Origin: Streptomyces sp. MJM8645
GTDB taxonomy: Bacteria; Actinomycetota; Actinomycetes; Streptomycetales; Streptomycetaceae
Assembly: GCF_001625365.1 (NCBI RefSeq)
Contig: NZ_LJJF01000001.1
Location: 1,798,001 to 1,862,000, forward strand
Direction: 5' to 3'
Length of the DNA: 64,000 nucleotides
The notes below the pieces were generated by a model. The model did not search any database and was not told the DNA's origin. It was given only the letters and a program-made list of their open reading frames with translations. This document shows, piece after piece, positions 23,750 through 31,951 of this stretch (its first letter is position 1; every line of letters begins with the position of its first letter). A program made the translations under genes and the position numbers.

Positions 23750-24745
23750 CTACCCGCCGTACCGGTGCTTGAGGTTCGGGTCGTCCAGCCACCAGGGCCG
23801 CATCCCGGCCTCCTCCTCGGCCGGCAGCCCCGCCGCCTGCGCCTGCGCCGCGGCCTCCTCGAAACGGGCGTCCAGTTCGGCGTCCACCGCCTTGATCTCC
23901 TCCCGCCCCTGCACCACCATCCGCCGCACCAGCGCGGCCAGGAACGGCAGCCCGACCAGGTCGCCCAGCACCCAGAGCATGTTGCCGCCCCAGGTCTGGT
24001 CCTGCGCCAGGCTCGGCCCCCACGGCCGCCCGAGCGCCACGTAGTAGTGCTCGGCGACCAGGTGGCCGCCGTAGATCAGCACCAACCCGAGCCCCGCGTC
24101 GAAGATCACCTCGGCGAAGGTGATGAACAGCCCGACCAGGTGCGGGTACTCGCGCCCGACCGGGTCGATCTGCAGCCGCGGCCAGAAGTACGCCAGCCCG
24201 AGCAGCACCAGCGCCAGGTGCAGCAGCACGTTCCCGAACGCGCTGGACACCGACTCCTCGTACCAGGGCGTGAAGTAGAGCAGCCACGGCGGGGCCATCA
24301 GCAGCGCGGTGGAGACGGCCGGGAACATCAGCACCTTGGACGGCCGGCTGCGCAGCGCCCGCAGGATGCGCTCGCGCCGGGCCGGCGGCGCGGCCGCGAC
24401 CAGCAGCGAGACCGGCGCGCCGAGGGCGAGCAGCAGCGGGACGAGCATCAGCAGCAGCACGACCTGGACGGCCCGGTCGGTGAACAGGATCCGCTCGTAC
24501 ACGCCGAGGCCGGAGCAGGTGCACCAGATCCACAGCAGCAGCCCGCCCAGGAAGGCGGCGGTGCGGGAGGGCTGCCAGCGCTCGCCGCCGGCCCGGTGGA
24601 CGGTGCGCACCGCGGCCAGGTACCAGCCGCCGAGCAGCACGGAGAGGGTGAGCACCAGCGGTTCGGCCGTCCACGCGGTGGCCAGGTCGGACCACTGCCA
24701 GGGCGGTGGTCCGCTGTAGGCGAGCACTCGCACCGCGCCGTCCAT
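23750..24745 (-). CDS. CtaG-like cytochrome c oxidase assembly membrane protein
   Basis: About 331 residues with seven predicted membrane helices, matching the caa3-type CtaG family (PF09678) found in actinobacteria. Family features include LAYSGPPPWQWSDLATAW near the N-terminus, LLLWIWCTCSGLGVYERILF, LMAPPWLLYFTPWYEES, and the pair of later helices with LGLVLIYGGHLVAEHYY. Known members help assemble the copper centre of cytochrome oxidase or act in copper handling. The ATG at 24745 starts the homology; the frame continues open upstream through non-homologous sequence. It is divergent from the SEDS gene, with a 302-base shared promoter region. Confidence 0.85.
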   Translation of the reverse strand: MDGAVRVLAYSGPPPWQWSDLATAWTAEPLVLTLSVLLGGWYLAAVRTVHRAGGERWQPSRTAAFLGGLLLWIWCTCSGLGVYERILFTDRAVQVVLLLMLVPLLLALGAPVSLLVAAAPPARRERILRALRSRPSKVLMFPAVSTALLMAPPWLLYFTPWYEESVSSAFGNVLLHLALVLLGLAYFWPRLQIDPVGREYPHLVGLFITFAEVIFDAGLGLVLIYGGHLVAEHYYVALGRPWGPSLAQDQTWGGNMLWVLGDLVGLPFLAALVRRMVVQGREEIKAVDAELDARFEEAAAQAQAAGLPAEEEAGMRPWWLDDPNLKHRYGG

Positions 24746-25047
24746 CCGTCCGCCCACCTCGTTCGCGCCCTGCCGCCGCCGGCGCCGTCCGGCGGTCCGT
24801 CGGGCGCCGCGGACCGGACCGCGGCGCCCCGGCCATGATGGCCTCCCGGCCGGGGCCCGCCGCGCCCGGGGCCCGCCTCTATACCTGCGCCTGAACAAAG
24901 CTTTACCGAGCCCCGAAAAAGCTTTGCCCAGGCAAAGTTCCGGCCTCGACGGCCCCCGGACCGCAACCGGCGCAGGGCCGTGTTCGTCTGGCAGGATGCA
25001 CCGTCGGCGATACCGGCCACGCGGGTGATGACAAGGGGAAGACAAGG
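24746..25047. promoter_or_regulatory. Shared promoter region with clustered AAGCTTT motifs
   Basis: The divergent ctaG-like and SEDS genes share this stretch. In an otherwise GC-rich background, 24895-24940 is AT-rich and holds AAAGCTTTA, AAAAGCTTTG and a perfect CTTTGCC-CA-GGCAAAG hairpin (24922-24937). The three related elements within 45 bases look like binding sites for one regulator. The segment from about 24780 to 24880 is a GC-rich stretch without recognised content. Confidence 0.45.
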
Positions 25048-26724
25048 GTGCAAGGCACTGCACGCGGCGAGGGCCGCCGACTGGCGGCGCGCCACCGCAA
25101 CATCGAGCTGGGCCTGCTGGCGCTCGCGGTGGCCGTCTGTCTGGCGGGGCACATCGACGCCGATCTGGCACTGACCGGCAAGATGCCGCCCGGGCTGCTG
25201 GTCCACGGCCTGGCGCTGGGCGGCCTGGCCGGGGCGGCGCACCTGGCGGTGCGGCGGTTCGCCCCGTACGCGGATCCGCTGATCCTGCCGCTGGGCGTCT
25301 TCCTGACCGGCTTCGGGCTGATGCTGCTGGACCGGCTGGACATCTCCTACGCGGCGGCGCACGCCAAGAAGGGCGACTACCAGAAGCTCCCGGCCGCGCC
25401 CTCGCAGCTGATGTGGGTGTTCGTCTCGGTCGCGGTGGCGATCGCGCTGATCGCGCTGATCAAGCACCACAGGTTCTTCCAGCGGTACGTGTACCTGCTG
25501 ATGACGGGGGCGCTGATCCTGCTGGCGGCGCCCGCGTTCTTCCCGGGCCGGCCGGAGGACTTCGGCGCCAAGCGCTGGATCCGCCTGTTCGGGCTCTCCT
25601 TCGAGCCGGACGAGTTCGTGAAGGTCGCGATCACGATCTTCTTCGCCGGCTATCTGATGGCCTCCCGGGACGCGCTCGCGCTGGCCGGCCGGAAGATCTG
25701 GGGGATGACCCTGCCGCGCGGGCGGCACGTCGGCCCGGTGCTGGCGATCTGGGTGGTCAGCCTGCTGGTGCTGGTCTTCGAGCGCGACCTCGGCACCTCG
25801 CTGATCTTCTTCGGCGTCTTCGTCGTGATGCTGTACGCGGCGACCGAGCGCACCAGCTGGGTGGTGCTCGGCCTGCTGATGGCGGTCGGCGGCGCGGCCG
25901 TGGTCGGCACCGTGGAGCCGCACGTGCACGGGCGCGTCGAGGCCTGGCTGCACCCGCTCGACATCTACAAGGAGCACCACGACCCGGCGATCATCTCCGA
26001 CCAGCCCGCCGAGGCGCTGTTCAGCCTGGGCACCGGGCACCTGACCGGGACGGGCCTGGGCTCGGGGCGGCCGTGGCTGATCGGCTTCGCCGGGCGCAGC
26101 GACTTCGTCTTCACCACGATCGGCGAGGAGCTGGGCCTGGCCGGGGTGACGGCGGTGCTGCTGGTGTACCTGCTGCTGGTCCAGCGCGGGCTGCGGACGG
26201 CGGTCGGGCTGACCGACCCGTTCGGCAAGCTGCTGGCGACGGGGCTGTCGACGGCGCTGGCGCTGCAGGTGTTCGTGGTGGTCGGCGGGGTGAGCGGGCT
26301 GGTGCCGCTGACCGGCAAGGCGCTGCCGTTCCTGGCGGCGGGCGGCTCGTCGCTGCTGGCGAACTGGCTGATCGTGGCGCTGCTGATCAAGCTGAGCGAC
26401 TCGGCCGGGCGCACGGCGCTGGAGCCGGCGCCGCCGAGCCCCGATCCGCTCCCGGCGCAGGCCGGGCCGGCGGGCCGGGCAGCGGCCCCGGGCGGTGCGG
26501 CCGCGGTGGATCCGGGCCCGAACCCGGGTCCGAACCCGACCGCGCCGAGCGGCCCGAACCCGACGGCCCCGGAGCTGACGCTCCCACGCCCGGCCGCCCC
26601 GGGCCCGGATCCGGACCGGACCGAGGTCAACCCGGCCGCCCCGCACCTCCCGGCCGGGCAGTCCCCGTACGGGTACCACCCGGCCCCGCAGTCCCCCTTC
26701 CCGCCGAACCCGTCCACCGCCTGA
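25048..26724 (+). CDS. SEDS family peptidoglycan glycosyltransferase (FtsW/RodA/SpoVE)
   Basis: A 558-residue polytopic protein (about ten to eleven helices) that polymerises lipid II into glycan strands, usually with a partner class B penicillin-binding protein. The catalytic-Asp region is present as VFERDLGTSLIFFG. Other family marks are GAKRWIRLFGLSFEPDEFVK, the late GTGLGSGRPWLIGFAGRSDF and FTTIGEELGLAG, and GGVSGLVPLTGKALPFLAAGGSSLL. A Pro-rich cytosolic tail of about 110 residues is added. The GTG start at 25048 has GGGGAAG upstream. No penicillin-binding protein gene is adjacent. Whether it serves division, elongation or sporulation cannot be told from sequence alone. Confidence 0.92.
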   Translation: MQGTARGEGRRLAARHRNIELGLLALAVAVCLAGHIDADLALTGKMPPGLLVHGLALGGLAGAAHLAVRRFAPYADPLILPLGVFLTGFGLMLLDRLDISYAAAHAKKGDYQKLPAAPSQLMWVFVSVAVAIALIALIKHHRFFQRYVYLLMTGALILLAAPAFFPGRPEDFGAKRWIRLFGLSFEPDEFVKVAITIFFAGYLMASRDALALAGRKIWGMTLPRGRHVGPVLAIWVVSLLVLVFERDLGTSLIFFGVFVVMLYAATERTSWVVLGLLMAVGGAAVVGTVEPHVHGRVEAWLHPLDIYKEHHDPAIISDQPAEALFSLGTGHLTGTGLGSGRPWLIGFAGRSDFVFTTIGEELGLAGVTAVLLVYLLLVQRGLRTAVGLTDPFGKLLATGLSTALALQVFVVVGGVSGLVPLTGKALPFLAAGGSSLLANWLIVALLIKLSDSAGRTALEPAPPSPDPLPAQAGPAGRAAAPGGAAAVDPGPNPGPNPTAPSGPNPTAPELTLPRPAAPGPDPDRTEVNPAAPHLPAGQSPYGYHPAPQSPFPPNPSTA

Positions 26725-26845
26725 CCGTCCGCCGCCTGACCGTCCGCCGGCCGCCCTCCAGGCAACGGCGAGCCGACGCCAGGAGAAGAACGGCGCCAGG
26801 AGAAGAACGGACGTCAGGAGACGGCCGGCGTCGGGAGACGAACCG

Positions 26846-26890
26846 ACGCACAGGGCCTCCCCCGCGGGATGCGGGGGAGGCCCTGTGCGT
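26846..26890. terminator. Bidirectional hairpin terminator
   Basis: A perfect 20-base stem (ACGCACAGGGCCTCCCCCGC with its complement) and a five-base GGGAT loop lie between the converging SEDS and YihY genes. It can terminate transcription from both sides. Confidence 0.9.
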
Positions 26891-26917
26891 CCGCCGTCGC
26901 GCCCGGAGCCCCGGGCG

Positions 26918-28210
26918 CTACTGCTGCTCCCACGGCGGCCGGGGCGGGTAGTCGGGCGCCCGCCGCTCCGGCGGCGGCCCGGCCGGCCGGTCGCTGTCCG
27001 GCGGGGGCGGCCCGGGCCGGTGGTGGGGCCCGCCGCGGGCGGTGAGGCGGCCGCGGACGTTGTCGGCGGCCAGGACGTCGGCCCAGCGTTCCGGGTACTC
27101 GGAGGGGACGTCGACGTCGTCGCCGTCCTCCTCGCCCCACTCCTCCTCGGCGCCTTCGGCGAGGCCGAGTTCGCGGGCGCGCCGGGCCCGTTCGGCGGCG
27201 CGCCTGGCGGCGACCTCGCGGACCACGGCGGCGGCGGCCTCCTCCTGGGCGCGCTCGTTCTCGGCGCGGGCGTCGGCGGTCTCCAGGGTGGGCCAGCGGC
27301 GGTCTATGGCGGCGTTCATGGCGGCGCCGATGAGGACGGCCAGGGCGACCACGAAGATCCACAGCAGTACGGCCACCGGCGCGGCCAGCGAGCCGTACAC
27401 CGAGGGGACCTCGACCGAGCTGACCAGGTAGATCCGCAGGGCGACGCTGCAGACGACCAGCACCACCAGGGCGACCAGGGCGCCGGGGACGTCCTCGCGC
27501 CAGGGGGTGGAGACGGGGACGGCCAGGTGGTAGAGGGTGGTGAGGGAGACGATCAGCAGCACGATGGCGACCGGCCAGTAGGCGGCGCCGACCAGTCCGG
27601 CGACGCCGGGCACGGCGTTCTCGATGAGTCCGGGTCCGGCCATCAGCAGCGGCAGCACCAGGGAGCTGATGACGAGGGCGCCGAAGTAGAGGCCGAGGGA
27701 CATCAGCCGGGTCTTGACGATGCCCCGCTTGCCGTCGAGCCCGTACATGACGGTGATGGTGTCGATGAAGATGTAGAGCGCTCTGGAGCCGGACCACAGC
27801 GACAGCAGGAAGCCGATCGAGACGAGGTCGGGCCGGGAGTGGGCGAAGACCTGGTCCAGCAGCGGCACCACGACCTCTTTGACGGACGAGTCCGACAGGA
27901 CCGTCCCGGAGGCCGAGACGATGTCGTGCTTGAGCCGGTCGATGGTGCCGGCCCCGAGGAACTCGTCGAGGTAGCCGAGGGTGCCGGCCAGGCCGAGGAG
28001 CAGCGGCGGGATCGACAGCAGGGTGAAGAAGGCCGCCTCCGCGGCGAGTCCGGTGACCCGGTACTCGACGCAGGTGTTGGTGGTGTCCTTGACCAGCTCC
28101 CACGCCGTACGGCGCCAGGCGGCCTGTTTGGCCGCGCGTCGGGAGCCCTTGCCCCGGCGCCGGGAGGGCCGTTCGGGGTTCGGTCTGCTCGTCTCGCCTG
28201 CTGCTTGCAC
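26918..28210 (-). CDS. YihY/virulence factor BrkB family membrane protein
   Basis: A 430-residue protein with about six membrane helices in residues 45-300. YihY-family hallmarks are YRVTGLAAEAAFFTLLSIPP, the central WSGSRALYIFIDTIT, and VYGSLAAPVAVLLWIFVVALAV. Family members were once called ribonuclease BN, an assignment now abandoned; their transport or envelope function is unknown. The cytosolic C-terminus (about 310-430) has an Ala/Glu/Arg helix and a Pro-rich tail. The start is GTG at 28210. It is divergent from the sulfate-assimilation operon. Confidence 0.9.
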   Translation of the reverse strand: MQAAGETSRPNPERPSRRRGKGSRRAAKQAAWRRTAWELVKDTTNTCVEYRVTGLAAEAAFFTLLSIPPLLLGLAGTLGYLDEFLGAGTIDRLKHDIVSASGTVLSDSSVKEVVVPLLDQVFAHSRPDLVSIGFLLSLWSGSRALYIFIDTITVMYGLDGKRGIVKTRLMSLGLYFGALVISSLVLPLLMAGPGLIENAVPGVAGLVGAAYWPVAIVLLIVSLTTLYHLAVPVSTPWREDVPGALVALVVLVVCSVALRIYLVSSVEVPSVYGSLAAPVAVLLWIFVVALAVLIGAAMNAAIDRRWPTLETADARAENERAQEEAAAAVVREVAARRAAERARRARELGLAEGAEEEWGEEDGDDVDVPSEYPERWADVLAADNVRGRLTARGGPHHRPGPPPPDSDRPAGPPPERRAPDYPPRPPWEQQ

Positions 28211-28324
28211 GGGTCTAACGGTATCGGGCCGGGGCCGCGCGGTTGATCTCCCCCGGGGTACGGGCGCGTGGACGGGCGCCGGGGCGGGGAGCGGCGGGAA
28301 TCCCCGGCTGTCTCACATAACGAA

Positions 28325-28357
28325 ACATCAGCGTCCACCATCCGGATGTTAGTGGAC
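28325..28357. promoter_or_regulatory. Interlocked inverted repeats before the sulfate operon
   Basis: ACATC at 28325-28329 pairs with GATGT at 28345-28349, and GTCCAC at 28333-28338 pairs with GTGGAC at 28352-28357. The overlapping symmetry lies 30-65 bases upstream of the leader-peptide start, where an operator or the core promoter is expected. No regulator can be named. Confidence 0.35.
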
Positions 28358-28388
28358 CGCAAGTCCCGCGCCGTGCCAATCTCTTGCC

Positions 28389-28472
28389 ATGCCGAGCGCC
28401 GGAACCACCCTAGTTGGTCGACTCCACGTCGATCTCCTTCGCGTGTCCAGCGCCATCTGTCCGGCGATCTGA
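28389..28472 (+). CDS. Short leader peptide of the sulfate-assimilation operon
   Basis: A 27-codon frame, MPSAGTTLVGRLHVDLLRVS followed by SAICPAI. It matches the pattern of streptomycete peptides annotated as putative leader peptide, with the recurring core LVxRxHVDLxRxSSAIC that precedes sulfur-metabolism genes. The single Cys lies near the end. No ribosome site is seen upstream, so it may be translated from a nearly leaderless transcript. It lies 200 bases upstream of the sulfite reductase gene. A stem can form downstream (28497-28505 with 28541-28549). Cysteine-dependent stalling that controls downstream expression is a good inference from related actinobacterial systems, not shown here. 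Confidence 0.72.
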   Translation: MPSAGTTLVGRLHVDLLRVSSAICPAI

Positions 28473-28496
28473 GCCCACCCCGCCGCATCACCGCAC

Positions 28497-28549
28497 CCGG
28501 GCGCCACCCACCTCGCAGTCCCCGCTGGAGCGGACGCGCGGGCGCCCGG
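28497..28549 (+). promoter_or_regulatory. Candidate attenuator stem downstream of the leader peptide
   Basis: CCGGGCGCC at 28497-28505 is exactly complementary to GGCGCCCGG at 28541-28549, enclosing a loop of about 35 bases. It starts 25 bases after the leader-peptide stop, so a ribosome stalled near the Cys codon could change its folding. Alternative pairings exist in this GC-rich leader; a folding calculation is needed. Confidence 0.35.
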
Positions 28550-28671
28550 CCGGCCACGGTCACTGCTCTCCCCGGCCCTGGGAATACCCGCAGGTCACAG
28601 CAGCACCGCACCGCCGCGCACCCCCAGCGACCCACCCGGCGTCAGAGCCATCTGCCCCGAAGGACTTCACC

Positions 28672-30396
28672 ATGGCCACCACCCCCGAGACCGCCGAGCC
28701 CACGGCCGACCGCGCCGCCGCGCGACGCCCCGCCGCGCCTCGCAAGGTGACCCGTCACCGCGGCGAGGGCCAGTGGGGCATGGGCCACTTCACCCCCCTG
28801 AACGCCAACGAGCAGTTCAAGAAGGACGACGACGGTCTCAACGTACGGACACGTATTGAGACGATCTACGCGCACCGGGGCTTCGACTCGATCGACCCCG
28901 CCGACCTGCGCGGCCGGATGCGCTGGTGGGGCCTGTACACCCAGCGCAAGGAGGGCATCGACGGCGGCAAGACCGCGATCCTGGAGCCGCACGAGCTCGA
29001 CGCCGAGTACTTCATGCTGCGCGTGCGGGTCGACGGCGGCCGGCTGACCGTCGCCCAGCTGAAGGCGATCGCCGAGGTCTCCGAGCAGTACGCCCGCAAC
29101 ACCGCCGACCTGACCGACCGCCAGAACGTCCAGTACCACTGGATCCGGATCGAGGACGTCCCGGCGATCTGGCAGAAGCTGGAGGCCGTCGGCCTGTCCA
29201 CCACCGAGGCCTGCGGCGACACCCCGCGCGTCATCCTCGGCTCCCCGGTGGCCGGCATCGCCGAGGACGAAATCATCGACGGCACCCCCGCCATCGAGGA
29301 GATCCAGCGGCGCTTCATCGGCAACAAGGACTTCTCCAACCTGCCGCGCAAGTTCAAGTCCGCCGTCTCCGGCTCCCCGCTGCTGGACGTCGCGCACGAG
29401 ATCAACGACGTCGCCTTCGTCGGCGTGGTCCACCCCGAGCACGGCCCCGGCTTCGACCTGTGGGTCGGCGGCGGGCTGTCCACCAACCCCAAGCTGGGCG
29501 TGCGCCTGGGCGCCTGGGTCCCGCTGGACGAGGTCGCCGACGTCTACGGCGGCGTCATCGGCATCTTCCGCGACTACGGCTACCGCCGGCTGCGCAACCG
29601 CGCCCGGCTGAAGTTCCTGGTCGCCGACTGGGGCGTGGAGAAGTTCCGCCAGGTGCTGGAGGACGAGTACCTCACGTACCGGCTGGTCGACGGCCCCGCC
29701 CCGCAGGAGCCCAGCGGCCGCTGGCGCGACCACGTCGGCGTCCACCGGCAGAAGGACGGCCAGTACTACATCGGCTTCGCGCCGCGCGTCGGCCGGGTCG
29801 ACGGCCGGCTGCTCGGCCAGATCGCCGACCTCGCCGCCGCGCACGGCAGCGACCGGCTGCGCACCACCGCCGAACAGAAGATGCTGGTCCTCGACATCGC
29901 CGAGGACCAGGTCGACTCGGTGGTGGCCGGCCTGGAAGCGCTGGACCTGCGGGTCACCCCGTCGCCGTTCCGCCGCGGCACCATGGCCTGCACCGGCATC
30001 GAGTACTGCAAGCTCGCCATCGTCGAGACCAAGGAGCGCGGCCGCACGCTCATCGACGAGCTGGAGAAGCGCCTGCCGGACTTCGCCGAGCCGCTGACCA
30101 TCAACATCAACGGCTGCCCGAACGCCTGCGCCCGCATCCAGGTCGCCGACATCGGCCTCAAGGGCCAGCTCGTCCCGGACGGCAACGGCGAGCAGGTCGA
30201 GGGCTACCAGGTGCACCTGGGCGGCGCGCTCGGCCTGGAGGCCGGGTTCGGCCGCAAGGTCCGCGGCCTCAAGGTCACCAAGGACGACCTGCCCGACTAC
30301 GTCGAGCGCGTCCTGACCCGCTACCAGGCCGACCGCACCGAGGGCGAGCGCTTCGCCCAGTGGGCGGCCCGGGCCGGCGAGGAGCAGCTGTCGTGA
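28672..30396 (+). CDS. sirA: Ferredoxin-dependent sulfite reductase (nitrite/sulfite reductase family)
   Basis: A 574-residue siroheme and [4Fe-4S] enzyme that reduces sulfite to sulfide with six electrons from ferredoxin. The cluster/siroheme Cys are 440 and 446 (MACTGIEYCKLA) and 482 and 486 (NGCPNACAR). Tyr89 (WWGLYTQRK) and Cys181 (TTEACGDTPR) have the same 92-residue spacing as the Tyr69-Cys161 covalent pair described for the Mycobacterium tuberculosis enzyme, supporting a sulfite over a nitrite preference. The ATG at 28672 is preceded by AAGGACTTCACC. The stop overlaps the next gene by four bases (GTGA). Gene order matches the known streptomycete sulfate-assimilation cluster. Confidence 0.93.
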   Translation: MATTPETAEPTADRAAARRPAAPRKVTRHRGEGQWGMGHFTPLNANEQFKKDDDGLNVRTRIETIYAHRGFDSIDPADLRGRMRWWGLYTQRKEGIDGGKTAILEPHELDAEYFMLRVRVDGGRLTVAQLKAIAEVSEQYARNTADLTDRQNVQYHWIRIEDVPAIWQKLEAVGLSTTEACGDTPRVILGSPVAGIAEDEIIDGTPAIEEIQRRFIGNKDFSNLPRKFKSAVSGSPLLDVAHEINDVAFVGVVHPEHGPGFDLWVGGGLSTNPKLGVRLGAWVPLDEVADVYGGVIGIFRDYGYRRLRNRARLKFLVADWGVEKFRQVLEDEYLTYRLVDGPAPQEPSGRWRDHVGVHRQKDGQYYIGFAPRVGRVDGRLLGQIADLAAAHGSDRLRTTAEQKMLVLDIAEDQVDSVVAGLEALDLRVTPSPFRRGTMACTGIEYCKLAIVETKERGRTLIDELEKRLPDFAEPLTININGCPNACARIQVADIGLKGQLVPDGNGEQVEGYQVHLGGALGLEAGFGRKVRGLKVTKDDLPDYVERVLTRYQADRTEGERFAQWAARAGEEQLS

Positions 30397-30638
30397 GCGA
30401 GCGTGCCGCACCGTTCTTCTGCCCGTACTGCGGGGACGAGGACCTGCGCCCCTCCGAGGTCGGGCACGGCGCCTGGGAGTGCCACGGGTGCCGCCGCGCC
30501 TTCCAGCTGAAGTTCCTCGGCCTGCTGTCCCCGACCGCCTCGGCCCCGACCGCGACCTCCTCGAACGCGGCCATCATGACTGCGCCCAACTCGACTGCGA
30601 CCGACGGGGGTTCGTCCAGTGACCAGCGCGGCGACTGA
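30393..30638 (+). CDS. Small zinc-ribbon protein of the sulfate operon
   Basis: An 81-residue protein. The N-terminal 45 residues form a zinc ribbon with two Cys-x2-Cys knuckles (FFCPYCGDED and WECHGCRRAF) followed by QLKFLG. The rest is a Thr/Ser/Ala-rich tail. The GTG start overlaps the sulfite reductase stop, and the end runs 20 bases into cysH, so it is tightly embedded in the operon. An equivalent small gene occupies this position in other streptomycete sulfur clusters as I recall. Its function is unknown; assisting siroheme or iron-sulfur enzymes or acting as an electron or sulfur carrier are guesses. Confidence 0.75.
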   Translation: MSERAAPFFCPYCGDEDLRPSEVGHGAWECHGCRRAFQLKFLGLLSPTASAPTATSSNAAIMTAPNSTATDGGSSSDQRGD

Positions 30639-31320
30639 CTACGAGGAGATAGCCGTCCGGGCCGGCCGCGAGCTGGAGGAGGCGACGCCCCAGGAGATCC
30701 TGGCCTGGGCCGCCGACACCTTCGGCCGCCGCTTCTGCGTCACCTCCTCGATGGAGGACGCGGTCGTCGCCCACCTCGCCTCCTCGGTGTTCCCCGGCGT
30801 GGACGTGGTGTTCCTGGACACCGGCTACCACTTCCCGGAGACCATCGGCACCCGGGACGCGGTGGCCGCGACCATGCCGGTCAACGTCATCACCCTCAGG
30901 CCGCTGCGCACCGTGGCCGAGCAGGACGCCGAGCACGGGCCGCACCTGCACGACCGCGACCCGGACCTGTGCTGCTCGCTGCGCAAGGTCGAGCCGCTGA
31001 ACCGCGGCCTCGGCGGCTACGACGCCTGGGCGACGGGGCTGCGCCGCGACGAGTCCCCGAGCCGGGCGGACACCCCGGTGGTGTCCTGGGACGCCCGGCG
31101 CCGCAAGGTCAAGATCGCCCCGATCGCCCGGTGGACGCAGGAGGACGTGGACGCCTACGTCGCCGCCCACGGGGTGCTGCTCAACCCGCTGCTGTGGGAG
31201 GGCTACACCTCGATCGGCTGCTCGCCGCGGTCCTGCACGCGCAAGCCCGCCGAGGGCGAGGACGCCCGGGCCGGGCGCTGGTCCGGCTCCGGCAAGACCG
31301 AGTGCGGCATCCACCTCTGA
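30619..31320 (+). CDS. cysH: Adenylylsulfate (APS) reductase with an expanded Fe-S motif
   Basis: A 233-residue reductase that converts APS to sulfite with thioredoxin. PP-loop-like residues TSSMEDAVV, LDTGYHFPET, the CCSLRK pair (Cys118, Cys119) and catalytic Cys229 in KTECGIH are present. The bacterial APS-reductase type binds [4Fe-4S] through CC and a later Cys-x2-Cys. Here the second pair is GCSPRSCT, Cys201 and Cys206, four residues apart rather than two, although the flanking SIG and GEDARAGRW are intact. This 6-base in-frame expansion is unusual. The GTG start at 30619 lies inside the end of the previous gene. Confidence 0.92.
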   Translation: MTSAATDYEEIAVRAGRELEEATPQEILAWAADTFGRRFCVTSSMEDAVVAHLASSVFPGVDVVFLDTGYHFPETIGTRDAVAATMPVNVITLRPLRTVAEQDAEHGPHLHDRDPDLCCSLRKVEPLNRGLGGYDAWATGLRRDESPSRADTPVVSWDARRRKVKIAPIARWTQEDVDAYVAAHGVLLNPLLWEGYTSIGCSPRSCTRKPAEGEDARAGRWSGSGKTECGIHL

Positions 31321-31354
31321 CCCACCCCCCACTACCGACGAAGGACTTGAGACT

Positions 31355-31951
31355 GTGACAGCTCACACCCGGGCCGCCGACGGAGCCGCGGAGGCGGCCC
31401 CCGCGGCCGCCCCCTGCGAGCGCGGCGCCACCGTGTGGCTGACCGGGCTGCCGAGCGCGGGCAAGACCACGCTCGCCTTCGCGCTGGCCGGACGGCTGCG
31501 CGCCGAGGGCCACCGGGTCGAGGTCCTGGACGGCGACGAGATCCGCGAGTTCCTCTCCAAGGGCCTCGGCTTCACCCGCGAGGACCGGCACACCAACGTG
31601 ACCCGGATCGGCTTCGTCGCCGAGAAGCTCGCCGCCCACGGCGTCAAGGTGCTCGCCCCGGTGATCGCCCCGTTCGCCGACTCGCGCGCCGCGGTGCGCG
31701 AGCGGCACGCGGCGGCCGGCACCGAGTTCCTGGAGGTCCACGTCGCCACCCCGGTCGAGCTGTGCGCCGAACGCGACGTCAAGGGCCTGTACGCCAAGCA
31801 GGCCGCCGGCGAGCTGGCCGGCCTCACCGGCGTGGACGACCCGTACGAGGCGCCGCAGAAGCCGGAGCTGCGGATCCAGACGCAGGGCCGCGCGGTCGCC
31901 GAGTCCGCCGCCGAGCTGCACGCCTTCCTGACCGAGAGGGGTCTCGCATGA
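31355..31951 (+). CDS. cysC: Adenylylsulfate kinase
   Basis: A 198-residue P-loop kinase that phosphorylates APS to PAPS. Walker A is GLPSAGKTT; the family stretches DGDEIREFLSKGLGFTREDR, VIAPFADSR and GLYAKQAAGELAGLTGVDDPYE (given in part) are conserved. An Ala-rich N-terminus of about 22 residues precedes the domain. GAAGGAC stands upstream of the GTG start. The operon also has an APS reductase, so PAPS made here may serve sulfotransferases rather than reduction. The stop overlaps the cysD start by four bases. Confidence 0.94.
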   Translation: MTAHTRAADGAAEAAPAAAPCERGATVWLTGLPSAGKTTLAFALAGRLRAEGHRVEVLDGDEIREFLSKGLGFTREDRHTNVTRIGFVAEKLAAHGVKVLAPVIAPFADSRAAVRERHAAAGTEFLEVHVATPVELCAERDVKGLYAKQAAGELAGLTGVDDPYEAPQKPELRIQTQGRAVAESAAELHAFLTERGLA

